A stretch of DNA of 11,964 nucleotides, from the NCBI GenBank assembly GCA_002316295.1, contig DCDF01000249.1, positions 1 through 11,964 on the forward strand, given 5' to 3'. This DNA is from Syntrophaceae bacterium UBA1062 (GTDB lineage: Bacteria; Desulfobacterota; Desulfomonilia; UBA1062). The stretch's first letter is position 1. Each line of letters starts with the position of its first letter. Shown piece by piece: positions 1 to 4,846 of the stretch. The position numbers were made by a program, and so were the translations under genes. Below the pieces are notes generated by a model. That model saw only the letters and a program-made list of their open reading frames with translations. It was not told the DNA's origin and ran no database searches.

Positions 1-961
1 TCTCGACGATGGGCAGTGCGGTGAGCGACCCGCCTCCCATGGCGTCGCTGTACTTCGCGGCGCGCTCGAGCAGCCGGGAGTGCAGGTAGAACACGTCGCC
101 GGGGAACGCCTCGCGTCCCGGAGGTCTCCTGAGAAGGAGAGAGAGCTGCCGGTATGCCTGGGCCTGCTTGGTAAGGTCGTCATAGATGCACAGTGCGTGG
201 CCGCCCTTGTTCATGTAGAACTCGCCGATGGCCGCACCGCAGTAGGGTGCGATGTACTGAAGCGGCGCCGGGTCGGAAGCGGTTGCCGCCACGACCACGG
301 TGTATTCCATGGCGCCGAACTGCTCGAGGGTCGCTACCACCTGGGCAACCGTGGATTTCTTCTGCCCGATGGCGACATAGATGCAGATGACCCCGGTGCC
401 TTTCTGGTTGATGATGGTGTCGATGGCCAGGGCGGTTTTTCCGGTCTGGCGGTCGCCGATGATGAGCTCGCGCTGCCCGCGTCCGATGGGAGTCATGGCG
501 TCGATCGACTTGAGGCCCGTCTGGAGCGGCTCTTTCACGGGCTGCCTCTTGACGATGCCCGGGGCCTTGATGTCCACGACCCGGGTTTCGGTCGACTCGA
601 TAGGGCCCTTGCCGTCGATGGGCTCGCCGATGGCGTTGACGACGCGTCCGAGAACGCCTTCACCCACGGGGATCTCCACGATCCTCTTGGTTCTCCTGAC
701 CTGATCGCCCTCTTTGATGCCGACGCTCTCGCCGAAGAGAACGCAGCCCACGTTATCCTCTTCCAGATTCAGGGCCATGCCCATGACGCCGCGGGGGAAC
801 TCGATGAGCTCACTGGCCATAACGTTCCTGAGGCCGTAAATACGGGCGATACCGTCACCGACGCTCAGGATGGTTCCGGTTTCGGCGACGTCAACCTCTT
901 TCTCGTACCCCTTGATCTGGTCCTTAATGATCTTACTTATCTCTTCAGCCCTTATCTGCAT
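1..961 (-). CDS. atpA: ATP synthase F1 subunit alpha (partial, C-terminus beyond left edge)
   Basis: Encodes the first ~320 of an expected ~500 residues of the alpha subunit of the F1 catalytic head; alpha alternates with beta and carries the non-catalytic nucleotide sites. Translation begins MQIRAEEISKIIKDQI, the usual alpha N-terminus. The Walker A motif GDRQTGKT falls at residues 169-176, the same place as in E. coli, and IYVAIGQK and the QAYRQLSLLLRRPPGREAFP stretch follow. The frame is open to position 1, so the 3' end is missing only because the window stops. The ATG at 961 is preceded by AAAGGGGAG and lies one base after the delta-subunit stop, so translation is probably coupled. Gamma, beta and epsilon genes would be expected beyond the left edge (inference). 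Confidence 0.98.
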   Translation of the reverse strand, partial: MQIRAEEISKIIKDQIKGYEKEVDVAETGTILSVGDGIARIYGLRNVMASELIEFPRGVMGMALNLEEDNVGCVLFGESVGIKEGDQVRRTKRIVEIPVGEGVLGRVVNAIGEPIDGKGPIESTETRVVDIKAPGIVKRQPVKEPLQTGLKSIDAMTPIGRGQRELIIGDRQTGKTALAIDTIINQKGTGVICIYVAIGQKKSTVAQVVATLEQFGAMEYTVVVAATASDPAPLQYIAPYCGAAIGEFYMNKGGHALCIYDDLTKQAQAYRQLSLLLRRPPGREAFPGDVFYLHSRLLERAAKYSDAMGGGSLTALPIVE

Positions 962-962
962 C

Positions 963-1508
963 CTAGATCTCCCCTTTTAAACTCTGTGTTAATTTCGATA
1001 ACTGTGTCTTAACGCTTCCGTCGTAGATCATCCCCTCCACCTCGGCGATCATGCCGCCGATAAGGGAAGGCTCTACGATTACGTCGACGTCAACCTCCTT
1101 CTTCACCACCTTGGAGAGCGTCTGCGCAACCTGCTTCAGCTGATCCTCGTTCAAGGATGTCGCGCAGGTGACGCGGGCCCTGACCCTTCCAGTCAGCTTA
1201 TCGAGAATCTCCTTGTACGCATCCAGAATCTCTCCCATGACAGGAAACCTGTCTTTATCGAGCAGGATGTTCAAAAAGTTCATCATGTATGCTGATAGAG
1301 ATATTTTGGACGCCACTTCCTTGAGGACGCGCCGTTTCAGTGTGATATCGTACAGCGGGCTTTCGAGCAGTGACCTGAGGTCTTCGCAGTCATTCACGAG
1401 TTGAGCAACAGTCTGCAATTCGTCAAGAAACTGCTTCTCCTTGCCCTCTTCCTGTCCCAGTTCAAACAGGGCCCTCGCATATCTTCTTGCCACAACGTCG
1501 CTTTTCAA
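963..1508 (-). CDS. atpH: ATP synthase F1 subunit delta (OSCP)
   Basis: Delta (OSCP-type) subunit, 181 residues, a normal length. It joins the top of the F1 head to the b/b' peripheral stalk. The N-terminus has the family signature VARRYARALFELG and the C-terminus has LIGGMIAEVEGMIYDGSVK, matching the conserved LIGG...DGS end of the family. I place the start at TTG 1508. It is the only start codon in the right place before VARRYARALF, it overlaps the b-subunit stop as TTGA, and GGGGAAAG lies just upstream. A longer in-frame opening reaches 1670, but it runs through the b-subunit gene and does not look like delta. The stop is separated from atpA by a single base. Confidence 0.95.
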   Translation of the reverse strand: MKSDVVARRYARALFELGQEEGKEKQFLDELQTVAQLVNDCEDLRSLLESPLYDITLKRRVLKEVASKISLSAYMMNFLNILLDKDRFPVMGEILDAYKEILDKLTGRVRARVTCATSLNEDQLKQVAQTLSKVVKKEVDVDVIVEPSLIGGMIAEVEGMIYDGSVKTQLSKLTQSLKGEI

Positions 1509-2080
1509 TGTTCTTTCCCCACTTTTTCCAAATATTCCTCGATCAGCCTCTTCTGGTCTTCCGGAGTCATGGAGCTGGCGACAAGACCGGATGCAATATC
1601 CCCCGCCATATCGACGACCTGATTTCTCAAGGAATTCTTTGCCTTGAGGATCTCCTGCTCGGCAGACCACTTTGCCTGCTCGATGATCCGCTCGGCCACG
1701 ATCTTGCCCTCTTCGATGATCCGCTGTTTTTCTCCCTCGAGCTCGCCCATGATCGAATCGCGGATTTCCTGGATATCCCTGTCGATGTTCTTGAGCTTCT
1801 CCTGATAGTCGGCGAACTGCTTCTCGGCATCGCTGCGCGCCTTGTCGGCCGTATCGATCATCTCGGCTATCTCAAAGCGGCGGTCGCTGAAGTAGGACTT
1901 GATCTTGTCTGCGAGAAGCTTCCAGAGAATAGCTATGAGGATGAGGAAATTGACGATCCGCCATACCATGTCCCAGATCTGCCTCCCTCCGCCCTCACCG
2001 CCTTCGGCGGCCAGGCAGGCGGTGGTGAGCGTCATCACCAGTACCGCGAGGAGGGGTATAATCTTATGCAATCTCTCCAT
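1505..2080 (-). CDS. atpF: ATP synthase F0 subunit b, with signal-peptide-like N-terminus
   Basis: Subunit b of the peripheral stalk, 191 residues. A first hydrophobic stretch (about residues 7-24, ending ACLAA) looks like a cleavable signal peptide. A Gly/Glu-rich linker and the true membrane anchor (about 36-55, IWDMVWRIVNFLILIAILWK) follow. Residues about 60-165 form a long charged coiled coil rich in Glu, Lys and Arg, and the C-terminus is the delta-binding end. Classical b subunits begin directly with the anchor; an extra leader is, to my knowledge, seen in some deltaproteobacterial b subunits. I chose ATG 2080 because GGGAGGAAGG sits 7 bases upstream and it overlaps the b' stop as TGATG. 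A GTG at 2083 would add one residue. Confidence 0.93.
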   Translation of the reverse strand: MERLHKIIPLLAVLVMTLTTACLAAEGGEGGGRQIWDMVWRIVNFLILIAILWKLLADKIKSYFSDRRFEIAEMIDTADKARSDAEKQFADYQEKLKNIDRDIQEIRDSIMGELEGEKQRIIEEGKIVAERIIEQAKWSAEQEILKAKNSLRNQVVDMAGDIASGLVASSMTPEDQKRLIEEYLEKVGKEH

Positions 2081-2508
2081 CACGCAACCTTCCTCCCAAG
2101 GATCTGCTGGGCAATGGTGCCGGCCATGACGCCGAGCTCGGGCTCCAGCTCTCTTTTTGCCCGTTCGATCTCCTCCGCCATCTCCTTCTGGACATTGAGC
2201 ACGATGGTCTCGGCATTGCGCCGGGCTTCCTCGATGATCATGTTGGCCTGGTCGACCGCCTGCTTGCGGGAAGTGTTTTTCACGGTCATTGCATCGATCT
2301 TGGCACTGTAGAGCTTGTCGTTATAGCTCTTCAGGATACTCTGGCTCTCTTCCAGGAGCTTCTTGGCCTTTTCCTGCCCGCCGACGATCCTCGCATCCCG
2401 CTCGTCAAGCACCTTCAAGATGGGTTTGTAGAGAATCTTGTTCAGGATGAACATGAGCAGCAGGAAATTGAAGATCTGTACAAAAAAGGTCCAGTTCAGT
2501 TCTATCAA
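2080..2508 (-). CDS. atpF2: ATP synthase F0 subunit b'
   Basis: Second peripheral-stalk subunit, 142 residues, forming a b/b' heterodimer with the next gene product. An N-terminal membrane anchor at about residues 5-27 (NWTFFVQIFNFLLLMFILNK) is followed by YKPILKVLDERDARI, the typical b/b' junction, and then by a coiled coil to the end. The start is TTG 2508: AGGAGG lies 6 bases upstream, no ATG precedes IELNWT, and the membrane segment begins immediately. The 3' end overlaps the b gene. Paired b' and b genes occur in photosynthetic bacteria, cyanobacteria and many Deltaproteobacteria (established knowledge). Confidence 0.93.
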   Translation of the reverse strand: MIELNWTFFVQIFNFLLLMFILNKILYKPILKVLDERDARIVGGQEKAKKLLEESQSILKSYNDKLYSAKIDAMTVKNTSRKQAVDQANMIIEEARRNAETIVLNVQKEMAEEIERAKRELEPELGVMAGTIAQQILGRKVA

Positions 2509-2549
2509 AGCGAACCTCCTTATATGACGAAGGTGAGAAGCAGCGCCGC

Positions 2550-2843
2550 CTAATCCCTCTTCTTATTTCTCTTCCTGGTGTCGATCTTATTCCTTTTCTG
2601 TATCTCTCTGTATGCTGTCCAGCCGCCACCAAAAAAACCCAGAAGGATAAAAACTGCAAGCACAACCCCGAGCGTATTGAGTCATTCACACAGTTCATAT
2701 CCCAACCGGAAGCCCAAACCACGCGATCCCGCCATGACGAAACCCAGCCGGGCTACAACGGCAAGATCTATCAAGAGTTGCGTATAGCTTCTGGACCTCT
2801 TAAGACCCTCCCCTTCTTGGCCTTTTAATGAATGGCGGTTCAC
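2550..2843 (-). pseudogene. atpZ: AtpZ/AtpI-like ATP synthase accessory membrane protein with in-frame UGA
   Basis: Reading one frame from GTG 2843 to TAG 2550 gives 53 codons, a TGA at 2684-2682, and 43 more codons. The two halves together have the AtpZ/AtpI plan: a basic N-terminus, one hydrophobic segment (LLIDLAVVARLGFVMAGS...LGYELCE), the stop, then LNTLGVVLAVFILLGFFGGGWTAY and a basic tail. The pattern GxxLDRWLGT common in this family aligns with GYELCE-stop-LNT without a gap, placing the TGA where Trp, Lys or Arg usually stands. The two Arg residues in the first helix (GSRGLGFRLG) are odd. AtpZ/AtpI proteins assist ion supply to, or c-ring assembly of, the ATP synthase, and the position just before b' (41-base gap) fits. 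Explanations are a nonsense mutation (TGG to TGA), a sequence error, frameshifts, or selenocysteine insertion. No strong Shine-Dalgarno sequence precedes the GTG, so the start is uncertain. Confidence 0.7.
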
Positions 2844-2860
2844 TCATTAATTGTCTTTCA

Positions 2861-2888
2861 ACTAGCACTTCCGAACATCTGGTGTCAA
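2861..2888 (-). promoter_or_regulatory. Candidate promoter of the ATP synthase operon
   Basis: On the minus strand a perfect TTGACA (2888-2883) is followed after 16 bases by GCTAGT (2866-2861), which matches TATAAT at only three of six positions. It lies 18 bases before the GTG of the atpZ-like gene, in the right place and orientation for the atp operon. The -35 is good and the -10 is poor, so this is tentative. Confidence 0.3.
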
Positions 2889-3034
2889 CAATTTTTATTC
2901 CCTGGCAGACAGGGGTACGCTATGACCGGATTCTTCCTTGAAAGACCGGCAATCTCCTTGAGAAGACAGAACGCCCGGCAGCAGTATGTCGAACATTGTC
3001 GCCCACTTCAAAGATAAAACAAATAGGTATCCGC

Positions 3035-3084
3035 TATCAGCCCGACCCCTCTGCCCTATCCTCGGTTGGGTCCGCGTGCTGATA
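3035..3084. repeat. Long imperfect hairpin
   Basis: TATCAGC (3035-3041) pairs with GCTGATA (3078-3084). Directly inside, CCGACC (3042-3047) pairs with GGTTGG (3064-3069) with one G-U pair. That gives 13 pairs interrupted only by an 8-base bulge on one side and closed by a 16-base loop. The arms also pair on the opposite strand apart from the wobble. No T-tract follows on either strand, so it does not look like an intrinsic terminator. Confidence 0.55.
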
Positions 3085-3127
3085 CATTGTACTCTCTATC
3101 CGATGCCGTTGCATTCTCAAACCGTGT

Positions 3128-3180
3128 TTCCCGGGCTCCCATGCCTGTATCCGAATGCATCGCCTGCTTGCACCCGGGAA
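3128..3180. repeat. Inverted repeat with 8-bp arms
   Basis: TTCCCGGG (3128-3135) and CCCGGGAA (3173-3180) are perfect inverted copies with a 37-base interior. The interior can form a further short ATGC/GCAT stem. The right arm lies about 25 bases before the GTG of the DUF4911-like gene, so as RNA it would sit just upstream of that start. Confidence 0.5.
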
Positions 3181-3205
3181 TCATGTGTGATATTTTCTTG
3201 GCATT

Positions 3206-3424
3206 GTGTGGGAGATCGGACAGCTTCAGCTCCGGGTGAATCGCAGTGACATATCATACTTGAGATTCATCCTCGAAGGTTACGACGGCCTCGGTATCGT
3301 CTCCACCCTGGAGCCGATTTCCGCACAGGTGGTGATAACCTACCCGCTGAGCAGAAAAGCTCCGCTTGTACGGCTGATTCACGCGCTGCGCCGTGAAGGC
3401 GTGATAAAGGAGGACCTTAAATGA
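3206..3424 (+). CDS. DUF4911-like small protein
   Basis: A 72-residue protein with the pattern RVNRSDISYLRFILEGYDGL, then a beta-type stretch (GIVSTLEPISAQVVITYP) and a C-terminal helix (LVRLIHALRREGVI). This matches my memory of the DUF4911 family of small, mainly deltaproteobacterial proteins whose members start with a [YF]-x-[VL]-x-R-x-[DE] segment. Its function is unknown. The start is taken at GTG 3206, which is close behind an in-frame stop; GTG 3236 is an alternative, and neither has a clear Shine-Dalgarno sequence. A weak TTGCAC-17-TATTTT pair (3168-3196) lies just upstream. The stop overlaps the next start as ATGA, so it is the first gene of a three-gene unit with the secreted protein and CvpA. 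Confidence 0.75.
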   Translation: MWEIGQLQLRVNRSDISYLRFILEGYDGLGIVSTLEPISAQVVITYPLSRKAPLVRLIHALRREGVIKEDLK

Positions 3425-3834
3425 TGAGAAAGCACAGCATCGCCTCTGTGATCATGATCATTGTTTTCTCCCTCGTGCTCATGGGCATGTCCGGCCTTGG
3501 GACCGTCGCTCCCCAGAACGGCGCCGTTTCCTCGTTTCATGCAAAAGTCATGGACACGACGAACAACACGGTCGAGATCACCTCGGTCACCATTGACGGC
3601 AAAACCCTTTTCCAGGCGTCCCTGGGCAAGGGCAAGGCGCGAATCCCATTTGAAAACATATCCCGGATCACTATCAAGGACAAAACCGCCTGCGTTGCCA
3701 TGAAGAATTCCCAGGAGCTGTGCTCGCTCAAGATCAACGAGATATCGAAAGTATACGGCAACACATCCTTCGGAACCTATCAGATAGCCTTAAAGGATGT
3801 CGTCTGGATCGAGATCTCCCGTTCCCAACCGTGA
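3421..3834 (+). CDS. Secreted protein of unknown function
   Basis: A 137-residue protein that I do not recognise. Residues 1 to about 30 form a signal peptide: basic MMRKH, a hydrophobic run and a small-residue cleavage zone. The mature part is dominated by alternating beta-type segments (VEITSVTIDG, RIPFENISRITI, VVWIEIS) and has two cysteines (91 and 101) ten residues apart in DKTACVAMK and QELCSLK. If exported, these could form a disulfide. The overall look is of a small periplasmic all-beta domain. AAAGGAGG (3406-3413) lies 7 bases before the ATG, a strong ribosome binding site inside the end of the upstream gene. The stop overlaps the GTG of the CvpA gene, so the three products are probably made together. 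Confidence 0.8.
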   Translation: MMRKHSIASVIMIIVFSLVLMGMSGLGTVAPQNGAVSSFHAKVMDTTNNTVEITSVTIDGKTLFQASLGKGKARIPFENISRITIKDKTACVAMKNSQELCSLKINEISKVYGNTSFGTYQIALKDVVWIEISRSQP

Positions 3835-4319
3835 ACGCCCTCGATTATTTGTCCATACTCCTGTGTGCGGTATTTCTTGCGCTGGGGGCATACCAGGGCC
3901 TGCTCAGAAGCGTTTCGTCCCTGGCCGCTCTCCTGACGGGGCTGTATTCGGCAAAAAAGGCCGAGCCCGTGCTTTCGAAGCTGCTTGCAGCAGTCCATGC
4001 CCCGAACCCCAAGGGGGTTTTAGGGTATCTCCTCGTCTTCTTCCTCATCTTCTTCTCGATAAAGATACTCCTGTTCTTTATCCAGAAGATGCTGAGAGCT
4101 TCACCGATCTCCGTCCTCGACAGGATCCTGGGAGCCTTTCTCGGCCTCGCCAAGGGAGTTGTCATCGCTGTGTTCGTGTGCACGGTGCTGCAGCTGGCGC
4201 TTCCCAGGAATTCGGCCATCCTCGCGAACTCCGAACTCCTTCCGTACTCGAATAAAATCGTCTCTACGGCGGGCGGATTCATCCCGAACGGCGTAAGGGG
4301 ACACCTCGGCAGAACATAG
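3831..4319 (+). CDS. cvpA: CvpA family membrane protein
   Basis: A 162-residue inner-membrane protein with four hydrophobic segments at about residues 5-22, 26-40, 63-86 and 101-123. Family features are the Asn-Ala-Leu-Asp start, GAYQGLLRSVSSLAAL after the first segment, and DRILGAFLGLAKGVVIAV before the last one. CvpA was named from colicin V production in E. coli; the family has been linked to envelope stress and bile resistance, but its molecular role is not settled. The GTG at 3831 overlaps the upstream stop as GTGA and places the first residues exactly where the family begins, so I prefer it to starts further upstream in this frame. It is the last gene of its unit, followed by a hairpin. 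Confidence 0.9.
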   Translation: MNALDYLSILLCAVFLALGAYQGLLRSVSSLAALLTGLYSAKKAEPVLSKLLAAVHAPNPKGVLGYLLVFFLIFFSIKILLFFIQKMLRASPISVLDRILGAFLGLAKGVVIAVFVCTVLQLALPRNSAILANSELLPYSNKIVSTAGGFIPNGVRGHLGRT

Positions 4320-4330
4320 TCCGCCGAGGT
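4303..4330 (+). terminator. Hairpin at the end of the CvpA unit
   Basis: ACCTCGGC (4303-4310) and GCCGAGGT (4323-4330) form a perfect 8-bp stem with a 12-base loop that contains the cvpA stop codon. The following CGTTCGATTTTCT is only moderately T-rich, so termination efficiency is uncertain. Confidence 0.5.
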
Positions 4331-4371
4331 CGTTCGATTTTCTCTGTGGTTCGATTTCTCTAAAGGTATAT

Positions 4372-4395
4372 CCCGCGCCTCAAGGCAGGCACGGG
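4372..4395 (-). terminator. Hairpin downstream of the FYDLN gene
   Basis: On the minus strand CCCGTGCCT and AGGCGCGGG pair over 9 bp with one G-T wobble around a 6-base loop, 9 bases after the stop of the FYDLN-acid gene. No T-run follows, so it is a candidate terminator or 3' end stabiliser only. It faces the hairpin of the convergent CvpA unit. Confidence 0.4.
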
Positions 4396-4404
4396 CCGGA
4401 GGGG

Positions 4405-4701
4405 TTATTCATCCGTCTCCTTGTATTCGGAGTTTTCCTCCAGGACGATGTCTTCGACATCCAGCACGTACTCCTCGACCTCCTCGTCAGCCTCAGCCGT
4501 ACCTTCCATGTCTTCGGGCACGGTCCTGATATCGGATTTGACCTTGGTGAGGGCGCGCCTCTTTTTCCGCTTGAGCAGTCTCTTGGTTTCTTCGTTATTC
4601 TGGTCTTCACCGCAGGAAGGACACACCGGTGCCGGTTTATTCAAGTCATAGAATTTGGTGCCGCATTTGTAGCACTTATATCGTTTCCCTAAGTCTGCCA
4701 C
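4405..4701 (-). CDS. FYDLN-acid family zinc-ribbon protein (TIGR02300-like)
   Basis: A 98-residue protein with an N-terminal zinc ribbon: Cys10 and Cys13 (CYKC) and Cys27 and Cys30 (CPSC), with the family signature KFYDLNK between the pairs. The middle is strongly basic (LLKRKKRRALTKVK) and the last 40 or so residues are very acidic (EADEEVEEYV...EDIVLEENSEY). This basic-then-acidic design gives the FYDLN_acid family its name; the function is unknown. GTG 4701 is preferred because AAAGGAG lies 7 bases upstream; a TTG at 4704 would add one residue. Transcribed alone and divergently from the lipoprotein genes. Confidence 0.88.
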   Translation of the reverse strand: MADLGKRYKCYKCGTKFYDLNKPAPVCPSCGEDQNNEETKRLLKRKKRRALTKVKSDIRTVPEDMEGTAEADEEVEEYVLDVEDIVLEENSEYKETDE

Positions 4702-4759
4702 CAAATATCTCCTTTACTCTCTCAAAATTTTGCCTGTATAGTTCAGCAGGGCGGAATGG

Positions 4760-4773
4760 TTTGTCAAGACAAA
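4760..4773. promoter_or_regulatory. Inverted repeat with -35-like elements on both strands
   Basis: TTTGTC-AA-GACAAA is a perfect inverted repeat with a 2-base centre, lying between the divergent FYDLN and lipoprotein genes. It contains TTGTCA reading right and a perfect TTGACA reading left, so the site could serve two divergent promoters and/or a dimeric regulator. Good -10 partners at standard spacing are missing. The best are TAAAAA after 15 bases to the right, and to the left AACTAT at 18 or TATACA at 21. Confidence 0.35.
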
Positions 4774-4846
4774 AAATCTCATAAAAAGGGTTTATTCGTT
4801 CAATGATTTCTACCGGTTGTTGACTTATGTGAGAGGGACGGCTAGT

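Larger units (their letters stand above)
2844..3205. other. Gene-free stretch with inverted repeats
   Basis: I find no convincing coding sequence on either strand between the divergent atpZ-like and DUF4911-like genes. It holds a small inverted repeat CCCTG-5-CAGGG (2900-2914), a long imperfect hairpin at 3035-3084 and a hairpin with 8-bp arms at 3128-3180. It also holds three short copies of a TATCCG-containing sequence (near 3028, 3098 and 3148). It could be an untranslated leader, a small RNA gene or gene remnants; the sequence does not decide. Confidence 0.5.

Noticed and set aside
80..1012. 310-codon open frame on the plus strand
   Set aside because: Antisense to atpA, which has full alpha-subunit similarity including Walker A in the other direction; the plus-strand translation has no recognisable domain.
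963..1670. Longer delta subunit starting at 1670
   Set aside because: The extra 54 residues are read out of frame from the b-subunit gene, and the family begins at the TTG at 1508.
2986..3249. 87-codon open frame upstream of the DUF4911-like gene
   Set aside because: No ribosome binding site, no domain and Cys/Pro-rich low-plausibility sequence; it overlaps the DUF4911-like gene in another frame.
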